Positions 7,201 to 10,623 of a DNA stretch of 10,623 nt are shown one piece after another. Position 1 is the stretch's first letter, and every line of letters starts with the position of its first letter. Made by a program: the position numbers and the translations under genes. Source of the DNA: Phoronis ovalis (taxonomy: Eukaryota; Phoronida; Phoronidae); the NCBI GenBank assembly GCA_028565635.1, contig JAOXYB010061668.1, positions 1 to 10,623 of the forward strand, in the 5' to 3' direction. Under the pieces are notes generated by a model. It was not told the origin of the DNA and made no database searches. It was given only the letters and a program-made list of their open reading frames with translations.

Positions 7201-9176
7201 TTTTGGTAGCTTCTAGTGTAGTCTCGTCTGTATCAGCCTCCTTATCTGTGTCAGCCTCCTTATCCGTGTCAGCTTTCTTATCTGTGTCAGGTTCTGTCTC
7301 CTCTTCTGGTTCATTACTACTGCCCTCTGCATGTACTGTCACTGCTTTTAACAGTGCCGCAGGAGTAGAGGAATTCCCTCGGGGTATTACAGCCACGGTT
7401 TCTTCTGGTTTCTTTGGAACAGTTACCATTTTCTTAGGTTCTTGAACCGGTATTATTTTCTTAGGTGATGCAGAAGGATTGGTAGACTTGTCATCCACTA
7501 AGGGAGGTAAAGGAACACTCTGTTTCTCAGGAGAACTATCACCCTTTTTACTTGTATAATCCTGGTGATCATTGGGTGCAGGGGTGGTGCTCTCATCTTC
7601 CTTGTTTCTGCTGAAATTAATATGTCAAAAGTTTAATTTGCAATGCCAAAACAAACTCTATTTTTAGCTCAAACTATTGTGTGGGCTTTGATATGATAGC
7701 TTTTATTTCAAACTTGAAAGTTCATATACATATACAGAAGAATATAGAGGAATACATGATAATCAAGTACAAAAAAAAGAAGCTGGTAAGTTTAATTCCC
7801 TTATTACAATAATAATCAAGTTTTTATCTTGATTGTAATGTACACACTGAAAACATTTTAAAAAAACTAATAAAAAAATGACAGTGTTATACAACTTACG
7901 GAGTATTGTGACTTGGTCCAGTTTCTAGAATAGATGACTGGCCCTTTTCTGCTTTCTTTGCTACAAGAACACTCAGATAAATAATTAAATTAATATGAAA
8001 TGAACTTTAAAATTATAATATTTATTTATTGATACTTTTAAAAACAGCATTTAATTTTAGCGTTTAGCTATTTAAGCCATTTCATTTAATCCAAATTAAT
8101 TAGATATCGTTTTCTCTTTAAAATTAAGAGTCTTGAGGTTGCAACTGAATGGCTTGCATTACCTATGTATCAGATATATACACTAATTGTACTGGTTCCA
8201 GTAAAGCATCAGTTTTACACTTATCCTCTCATATCCATCCATCATTTTCTTATTATGTCTAGCCCTCAAAAATTATTCAAGTATTATCCATTAGACAAAA
8301 TCTAGTCAGTACACACAAAGGGCCAATAGTTATCAAACAATAGAGATAACAGCAAAATGTGCACAGCCTGGACTTTTTTTAAATAAGCTATCATGCTGTT
8401 GAACATCTATACCTCTCTTAGGACTGGGTCTAATGCCAAAATCCACCTCCATATCCTTATACTTTTTGTTAGGCATACGTTTTCGAGTGCTACGTGTTCG
8501 CTGCTCTAAACTGGTCATTTCCTCATCCTGATTCTGTGGTGACATTGAATCGACCACTGAAAAAGTAAAATTAATGTTGCAGCTATATTCCATCCTATAA
8601 ATTCACAAAGTCCTCCGCAAACCATTTTGTTGCAGTACTACATGGCTCACTAGTTAGTATGCGCTGCTCTCTTTCTAACAGTTTGTACATGTCCAGTCGG
8701 AATAAATCAGCCTGTTAATGTTCTGTTCTTTCCTGACTAGTTTATTCATGGAGGAAAAGAACCCTAAAGGATGGATTTATTCAAGACTTGTACAACTAGT
8801 GTATGAATTTGTTTCAACAATTTTAAATTTTTAAAAGTTATCTATCACAAATTAAATTGAATCCATTGCTATATGCTAATGGAAAATCTCACATTTTATA
8901 GGTAATTATAATCCTAGCAGCAGCTTTACAAAGTCCATCATGTGACGTGCTACCAAGATTACCTGTTCGTATTGAAGTCTGGTCTAATATAGGTGCATCT
9001 TCAGAAGGATGTTTCTCCGGACTATCTTTTTTTGGTACCTCTTTAGATGGAACATCAGCTGCACCTGCACTCTCCACTGGTCGCTTTACTGGTTCAGCTT
9101 GTGATTTTGACCTAGTTTTTCTACCAATATTGTCATCTTTATTTTCAATAATATTGGCTCTACGCCGAGTTGACAT
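1076..9176 (-). CDS. Ten-finger C2H2 zinc-finger protein, 13 coding exons, 913 aa
   Basis: Spliced gene rebuilt from the sequence. Joining 8963-9176, 8413-8556, 7900-7960, 7196-7610, 6797-6964, 5833-5988, 5293-5416, 4761-4939, 3492-4161, 2823-3040, 2359-2448, 1586-1706 and 1076-1257 gives 2742 nt, open from ATG to TAG. Intron phases are 1,1,2,0,0,0,1,0,1,0,0,1 and agree at every junction. Residues 1-386 are charged and probably disordered, with basic clusters such as RTRSTRKR and an acidic ADTDKE repeat. Ten C2H2 fingers begin at cysteines near 406, 434, 465, 493, 528, 558, 586, 641, 676 and 716. Only two linkers resemble TGEKP (STVRP and TQEKP), so not all fingers need bind DNA together. The tail (738-913) is rich in Val, Glu, Gln and Ala. 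C2H2 arrays of this kind are usually nuclear, sequence-specific DNA-binding regulators; that role is inferred. I cannot name the orthologue. The structure is well supported, but rare cassette exons could have been missed. Confidence 0.88.
1258..1585 (-). other. Intron 12, tandem CAGCAG acceptor
   Basis: Phase 1 intron, donor GTAAGC, acceptor TTTTACAG|CAG. The tandem AG allows exon 13 to begin at 1257 or 1254, giving ...P-A-E-V or ...P-E-V. No other feature seen. Confidence 0.75.
1586..1706 (-). CDS. Coding exon 12: Ala/Gln/Pro-rich tail exon
   Basis: Acceptor TTTCTGTGTAG|GCTCCA (AG at 1707-1708) and donor ATTCCTG|GTAAGC (1584-1585), phase 0 in and phase 1 out, residues 814-853. Peptide starts APPAVAQEVQVQ and holds a likely helix (EAAEAIEGLQAL), then a proline-rich end (PQPWVPIPTPIP). 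It overlaps a plus-strand open frame (1441-1725) that I read as a shadow. Confidence 0.83.
2081..2110 (-). CDS. Speculative 30-base cassette exon in intron 11
   Basis: On the minus strand GGATTCAG|TTGCCT and GTTCAA|GTAAAC bracket ten codons, LPMEVVVKVQ, in phase 0-0, the phase needed between exons 11 and 12. The Val/Lys/Gln composition resembles the neighbouring tail. The acceptor has an imperfect pyrimidine tract and AG dinucleotides upstream. It is listed as a possibility only and is not in the main model. Confidence 0.2.
2157..2206. repeat. 27-base tandem duplication in intron 11
   Basis: The 23-base block starting GATTGAATAACTCC occurs without change at 2157-2179 and 2184-2206, a 27-base period. 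Perfect identity implies a recent local duplication. Confidence 0.9.
2359..2448 (-). CDS. Coding exon 11: 30-codon tail exon
   Basis: Acceptor TGAATTTTAG|GTGACAG (AG at 2449-2450) and donor GTTAAT|GTAAGT (2357-2358), phase 0 at both ends, residues 784-813. Peptide begins VTVVANTADSHRSVDITEL. No known domain. Exon 11 can join the GC donor of exon 10 and exon 12 without a frame change. Confidence 0.82.
2449..2822 (-). other. Intron 10, GC-AG type
   Basis: Phase 0 intron of 374 bases starting GCAAGT after CAG and ending TGAATTTTAG. The donor otherwise matches the extended consensus perfectly (CAG|GCAAGT), as is usual for GC-AG introns. No repeat or ORF of interest inside. Confidence 0.8.
2823..3040 (-). 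CDS. Coding exon 10: zinc finger 10 and acidic tail; GC donor
   Basis: Acceptor AATTTTACAG|ATCAAG (AG at 3041-3042), phase 1 in; donor CAACAG|GCAAGT (2821-2822), phase 0 out. Residues 711-783. Finger 10 is Cys716, Cys719, His732, His737 (core CVLCNYVNPKRRN), followed by an acidic/hydrophobic stretch ending EAVAAAQQ. The donor is a non-canonical GC. The only nearby GT (GCAA|GTGG) would leave in phase 1 and shift exon 11 out of frame. Read-through would reach a stop soon after. Confidence 0.85.
3041..3491 (-). other. Intron 9 (451 bases), with a CTCF-like motif
   Basis: Phase 1 intron, donor GTAAGT, acceptor TTTTACAG. Apart from the CTCF-like site at 3294-3309 it holds only AT-rich sequence. 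The plus-strand open frame at 3036-3257 has low-complexity composition and is not a gene. Confidence 0.8.
3294..3309 (-). promoter_or_regulatory. CTCF-like motif CCACTAGGTGGCGCTG
   Basis: On the minus strand the site fits the CTCF core pattern CCASYAGRKGGCRSY at every position. CTCF and its motif are conserved widely in bilaterians. It lies in an AT-rich intron, so its GC-rich core stands out. It could instead be a fragment of a dispersed repeat. Binding is not shown. Confidence 0.45.
3492..4161 (-). CDS. Coding exon 9: zinc fingers 4 to 9
   Basis: The largest exon (670 bases), with acceptor CTTCTTTCAG|CCAAAG (AG at 4162-4163) and donor CTGCTA|GTAAGT (3490-3491). It encodes residues 488-710 with six fingers: Cys493/496-His510/515 (unusual 13-residue spacer), Cys528/531-His544/548, Cys558/561-His574/578, Cys586/589-His602/607, Cys641/644-His657/662 and Cys676/679-His692/696. 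Fingers 6 and 7 are joined by TQEKP, close to the classical linker. A 33-residue spacer with the basic ATRKKR separates fingers 7 and 8. Confidence 0.93.
4162..4760 (-). other. Intron 8 (599 bases)
   Basis: Phase 0 intron between fingers 3 and 4, donor GTACAA, acceptor CTTCTTTCAG. It contains a perfect odd palindrome with 9-base arms (4447-4455 and 4457-4465). Short open frames (such as 4254-4439 minus) show no domain and start in non-exonic sequence. Confidence 0.8.
4447..4465. repeat. Perfect 9-base inverted repeat
   Basis: AGTTACTTT, one G, then AAAGTAACT: 9-base arms with a single-base centre. It could be a dyad binding site or chance. Intronic, about 295 bases from the nearest exon. Confidence 0.7.
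4761..4939 (-). CDS. Coding exon 8: zinc fingers 2 and 3
   Basis: Acceptor TATTTTAG|CTGTGCG (AG at 4940-4941) and donor CATCAG|GTACAA (4759-4760), phase 1 in and phase 0 out, residues 428-487. Finger 2 is Cys434, Cys437, His450, His454 after RPFT. Finger 3 is Cys465, Cys468, His481, His486. Both have the standard 12-residue Cys-to-His spacing. Confidence 0.9.
4940..5292 (-). other. Intron 7 (353 bases)
   Basis: Phase 1 intron in the linker between fingers 1 and 2, donor GTAAGT, acceptor TATTTTAG. AT-rich; nothing else seen. Confidence 0.8.
5293..5416 (-). CDS. Coding exon 7: zinc finger 1
   Basis: Acceptor GACTTCAG|ATTGTTC (AG at 5417-5418) and donor CATTCTA|GTAAGT (5291-5292), phase 0 in and phase 1 out, residues 387-427. 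It carries finger 1: Cys406-x2-Cys409-x12-His422-x3-His426 (core CTQCDYKTDKK). The following intron splits the STVRP linker between fingers 1 and 2. Confidence 0.85.
5417..5832 (-). other. Intron 6 (416 bases)
   Basis: Phase 0 intron just before the exon carrying finger 1, donor GTATGT, acceptor GACTTCAG. AT-rich; nothing else seen. Confidence 0.78.
5833..5988 (-). CDS. Coding exon 6: hydrophobic/Gln segment before the fingers
   Basis: Acceptor TTGATAACAG|GTGATTG (AG at 5989-5990) and donor CCCAAA|GTATGT (5831-5832), phase 0 at both ends, 52 codons (residues 335-386). It starts VIEITKEQ, continues SGQIVLLTSVKGQQNLVMM, then becomes Ser/Thr/Lys-rich. The alternating Val/Ile/Leu with Gln resembles glutamine-type activation segments, but no named domain is recognised. 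Confidence 0.82.
5989..6796 (-). other. Intron 5, the longest (808 bases)
   Basis: Phase 0 intron, donor GTATAA, acceptor GATAACAG. Three overlapping open frames of 68-69 codons on both strands (6432-6835) show no domain, and their presence on opposite strands argues against coding. The stretch around 6480-6660 is less AT-rich than the rest and could be an old repeat, but I recognise no family. Confidence 0.72.
6797..6964 (-). CDS. Coding exon 5: Ser/Thr/Asp-rich segment
   Basis: Acceptor TATACTGTAG|CTTGAA (AG at 6965-6966) and donor GTTCAG|GTATAA (6795-6796), phase 0 at both ends, exactly 56 codons (residues 279-334). Peptide includes DKEADDTKIQEQ and a Ser/Thr run, ending LAALGIPEGGNVQ. 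It begins without an ATG and was found from splice sites and phase. A phase 0-0 exon could be skipped without breaking the frame. Confidence 0.82.
6965..7195 (-). other. Intron 4, with a 12-base palindrome
   Basis: Phase 0 intron of 231 bases, donor GTATTG, acceptor ACTGTAG. It contains the perfect palindrome CATATGCATATG (7003-7014) about 40 bases from the acceptor. Confidence 0.75.
7196..7610 (-). CDS. Coding exon 4: acidic, repeat-bearing disordered region
   Basis: The acceptor is AATTTCAG|CAGAAAC (AG at 7611-7612), with a second usable AG three bases on. The donor is AGCAAG|GTATTG (7194-7195), phase 0. It encodes residues 140-278, rich in Pro, Lys, Glu, Asp and Thr, with PKK motifs (ASPKKIIP, EPKKMVTV, VPKKPEE) and a PDTDKK/ADTDKE/ADTDKE/ADTDET hexapeptide repeat near the end. 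No folded domain is visible; it probably acts as a flexible linker or interaction region. Confidence 0.86.
7225..7290 (-). repeat. 18-base coding minisatellite (ADTDKE repeat)
   Basis: About three and a half copies of an 18-base unit lie in exon 4; on the plus strand units read TGTCAGCCTCCTTATCTG with few changes (about 7231-7248, 7249-7266, 7267-7284). They encode PDTDKK, ADTDKE, ADTDKE and ADTDET. Unit length is a multiple of three, so copy-number change keeps the frame. Near-identity of the middle units suggests recent slippage. Confidence 0.85.
7611..7899 (-). other. Intron 3, tandem CAGCAG acceptor
   Basis: Phase 2 intron of 289 bases, donor GTAAGT, acceptor AATTTCAG|CAG. Exon 4 may begin at 7610 or 7607, giving P-R-N-K or P-N-K. 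Confidence 0.75.
7900..7960 (-). CDS. Coding exon 3: small 61-base exon
   Basis: This exon is too short for a simple ORF scan and was found by phase logic. The acceptor is TTCTTGTAG|CAAAG (AG at 7961-7962) and the donor is ACTCC|GTAAGT (7898-7899). Entering in phase 1 and leaving in phase 2, it encodes AKKAEKGQSSILETGPSHNT plus the first two bases of a proline codon. It is needed to change phase from exon 2 to exon 4; without it the frames do not join. Confidence 0.8.
7961..8412 (-). other. Intron 2 (452 bases)
   Basis: Phase 1 intron, donor GTATAG, acceptor TTCTTGTAG. AT-rich, no ORF or repeat recognised. Confidence 0.76.
8413..8556 (-). CDS. Coding exon 2: basic, NLS-like segment
   Basis: Acceptor TTTTTCAG|TGG (AG at 8557-8558) and donor AGAG|GTATAG (8411-8412), entering and leaving in phase 1. 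It encodes residues 72-119, including RTRSTRKRMPNKKYKD and RPSPKR. The closely spaced basic residues could be a nuclear localisation signal; that is inference. Upstream in-frame sequence (8557-8593) is intronic. Confidence 0.85.
8557..8962 (-). other. Intron 1 of the coding region (406 bases)
   Basis: Phase 1 intron, donor GTAATC, acceptor TTTTTCAG. No repeat or further exon recognised. Confidence 0.78.
8963..9176 (-). CDS. Coding exon 1: start codon and basic N-terminus
   Basis: Begins with the ATG at 9174-9176 and encodes residues 1-71 plus one base. The start is chosen because an in-frame TAA lies only three bases upstream (9180-9182) and the -3 base is G, a favourable Kozak purine. The peptide opens MSTRRRAN and continues with Lys/Arg/Ser/Pro-rich sequence (GRKTRSKS, EVPKKDSPEKHPSED), typical of a disordered nuclear protein tail. 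The donor at 8961-8962 reads CAG|GTAATC, phase 1. Continuation to about 8889 on the same frame is intron read-through and is not used. Confidence 0.85.
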
Positions 9177-9184
9177 TTCTTAAG

Positions 9185-9186
9185 CT
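9185..9186 (-). other. Possible 5' UTR splice acceptor
   Basis: On the minus strand AAACCACAG|CTTAAGAA lies eight bases before the start codon, so the first coding exon may begin at 9184 after a noncoding exon further up. The pyrimidine tract is weak. A good donor, CAAAT|GTAAGT, occurs at about 10081-10086 and could pair with it. Confidence 0.35.
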
Positions 9187-9771
9187 GTGGTTTAAAAATC
9201 TAGAAATTAAATTTTTGAAGACCTATTAATTAATAATACTAATAATATGGTACTTGGACATAGCAATTGCTCTTGCTTAAGAATGGGAAATTATCCAGTA
9301 GGTACCTTTAGGGCATGGTGCTGACAGGAATGTGCCACTGGCTCGAGGTATCCATTTTGACGAGTTTTGGTATATTTGGGCACCTTTTACGCCCCTGGCC
9401 CTGTGGTTTATTTTGGAATAGTTTTTGAGGCAAAGTCATGAATTCCTTTGGAAAGGGTCTACTTTTCAAAGAAAACAGTGTATAATATTTCATAAAACAA
9501 ATAACAATATATTTTGAATATTAAAAAAATGAAATTTCGCTCTTCGAGGTATGTTTACACATTTTTGTTACAGATTTGCTCATCTGTTCTGTATCCAGGC
9601 AGAGGTAACTCGGACGGTAGCTAGTAATCTTAAGTAATAAAAGCAAGATTAGAAAGCATATAATTTCATTGGACAGTCCTTGGTATGTAGGTGTTCCTCA
9701 ATGATGCATAATTTCAGCACACAGCCTTTAGTGTTGAAACGAACGGATTTCGCGGTTTTCATTCTTTTGGC
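9187..9771 (-). other. 5' flank or 5' UTR intron, no gene
   Basis: No convincing coding region. A 61-codon minus-strand open frame at 9308-9493 has an MKYYTLFSLKS start but no domain, no upstream splice support and no downstream link, so it is not called. The stretch 9300-9480 is more GC-rich than its surroundings. Confidence 0.5.
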
Positions 9772-9809
9772 TAGGAGGAAAGAAACTATGCCGCCATTTT
9801 TACCTCCTA
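9772..9809. repeat. Inverted repeat enclosing the YY1-type element
   Basis: TAGGAGG at 9772-9778 and CCTCCTA at 9803-9809 are perfect 7-base inverted arms on either side of the element. The loop is 24 bases. Could be chance or paired purine-rich sites. Confidence 0.6.
9790..9800 (-). promoter_or_regulatory. YY1-type element AAAATGGCGGC in the upstream region
   Basis: Exact match on the minus strand to the AANATGGCGGC core bound by YY1/Pho-type proteins, which in animals is typical just downstream of transcription starts. It has the same orientation as the zinc-finger gene, about 600 bases before its ATG. It may mark the promoter or first exon. The ATG within it opens a three-codon frame, M-A-A-stop. 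Confidence 0.5.
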
Positions 9810-10372
9810 ACTTTTAAGAAATCTGCGATGAAATAGGAGTACTTGCCAATGTGCCTGTTGCTTGATGTAATTCTGGTGTCCTTTCCACCACTGTGAACTG
9901 ATATTTACATTAGTTTATCAGATGCGAACAGCTAAACAGTTAAGCAATCAAGGATGACAGTGAAAATGTATAACACAAGCCGCCTGATGCGATATGCGCG
10001 ATTTAGGTACACCCCAAAATATGATTATACTTAAATAATTATACTTAAATTAAAAAGTTCAAAAATAAATTGAAAAACAAAACTTACATTTGTAATTATT
10101 CTACGTGGATTGTTTTAGCATGTCGTGAAATATTATTTACATTTTCTTAGTTTTATCAATTATTAGTAAAACGATAACTTGGTTATGTACCTTACCAATG
10201 AAAACATTACTTTATCTTCCTTTATTGCCCAGTTAGAAAAGTTTCGGAACTTCGAAAGAACAGGGACATGATTTCGAAACCAGCTTCGGCATTTAAATTA
10301 TAGATTCCTGATAGCTAGGTACGGTACTGTTAACAACAGACTTGTCAAATTTTAGTCTTCATTTTATAGTCT
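9810..10372. other. Upstream intergenic DNA
   Basis: AT-rich with a few CpG-containing patches (around 9970-10000 and 10240-10290). No ORF, tRNA or clear TATA-initiator pair. A strong donor-like GTAAGT on the minus strand (10081-10086) may end a noncoding first exon. Confidence 0.45.
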
Positions 10373-10373
10373 T

Positions 10374-10406
10374 GTTTGTCAGTACAATTACAGTTTGTCA
10401 GTACAA
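10374..10406. repeat. 14-base direct repeat, 19-base period
   Basis: GTTTGTCAGTACAA occurs at 10374-10387 and again at 10393-10406. It is followed by an imperfect ATTACG/GCATTA repeat (about 10424-10458). Together these give a short repetitive zone next to the transposon-like end. Confidence 0.8.
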
Positions 10407-10484
10407 ACAGTTTTGTATTTAGCCATTACGCATTACTCCATTACGGCATTAGGCATTATTTTAGATTTTTAGGTCCTAAAAACT

Positions 10485-10623
10485 ACGGTAGGGGACGTCC
10501 ATTAATTATGTCAACAATTTTTTACCCCCCCCCTCGCTCCCTCCCTTGTCAACAATTGTCAAACTTTCAGTGAACCCCCTAATAAAATTGTCAAAAAAAA
10601 ATTACCCCCCCCCCCCCTACAAG
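10485..10623. mobile_element. Probable end of a DNA transposon or MITE, cut by the window edge
   Basis: Distinct from its surroundings: a C9 tract (10525-10533) and a C13 tract (10605-10617), each preceded by an A/T run and TTAC, plus the motif TGTCAACAATT at 10509-10519 and 10547-10557, with shorter ATTGTCAA copies after. The outer boundary TAGGGGACGTCCATTAATTA looks like a transposon terminus; ends of this style with subterminal repeats are common in invertebrate genomes. I cannot assign a family. No coding sequence is visible in the part present. Confidence 0.55.

Noticed and set aside
7146-7445. 99-codon plus-strand Ser/Val-rich open frame
   Set aside because: Antisense shadow of exon 4; the SVSASL repeats mirror the ADTDKE coding repeat.
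8947-9183. 78-codon plus-strand open frame
   Set aside because: Antisense shadow of exon 1; composition mirrors the charged N-terminus.
9308-9493. 61-codon minus-strand frame upstream of the gene
   Set aside because: No domain, no splice signal joining it to exon 1, and an in-frame stop precedes the gene's ATG. Likely chance.
10376-10573. 65-codon plus-strand frame at the right edge
   Set aside because: Runs through short repeats and C tracts of the probable transposon end; no protein features.

Overview
The window is eukaryotic (animal) genomic DNA: AT-rich, with short introns and standard GT/AG splice signals. Almost all of it is one minus-strand, multi-exon gene. The short introns (about 230 to 810 bases), the style of the C2H2 array and an invertebrate-looking repeat end suggest a lophotrochozoan such as a mollusc. 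That placement is a guess from sequence style, not from a match.

Main gene (minus strand, ATG at 9176 to TAG at 1076). I rebuilt 13 coding exons from splice sites plus phase continuity: 8963-9176, 8413-8556, 7900-7960, 7196-7610, 6797-6964, 5833-5988, 5293-5416, 4761-4939, 3492-4161, 2823-3040, 2359-2448, 1586-1706 and 1076-1257. They sum to 2742 nt, which is 913 codons plus stop with every junction in frame. The predicted protein has a long basic/acidic disordered N-terminal half with an ADTDKE repeat, a Gln/Val/Ile-rich stretch, ten C2H2 zinc fingers (residues about 404-737) and a C-terminal region of Gln/Glu/Val-rich character. It is most likely a nuclear DNA-binding transcription regulator. 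I do not recognise the orthologue.

Notable points inside the gene: one GC-AG intron whose non-canonical donor is required by the frame; two tandem CAGCAG acceptors that could each add or drop one residue; an 18-base coding minisatellite; an intronic CTCF-like motif; a 27-base intronic tandem duplication beside a possible 30-base cassette exon; and Pumilio-type and poly(A) signals after the stop.

Left edge (1-300, plus strand): 26 open codons ending in TAG look like the 3' end of a convergent gene, followed by an in-frame run of seven arginine codons and a poly(A) signal.

Right edge (9184-10623): 5' flank of the main gene. It holds a possible 5'-UTR splice acceptor, an exact YY1-type AAAATGGCGGC element enclosed by an inverted repeat, short direct repeats, and from about 10485 a C-tract-rich sequence that looks like the end of a DNA transposon or MITE cut by the window edge. 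There is no sign of a bacterial or viral system, CRISPR array or tRNA/rRNA gene.
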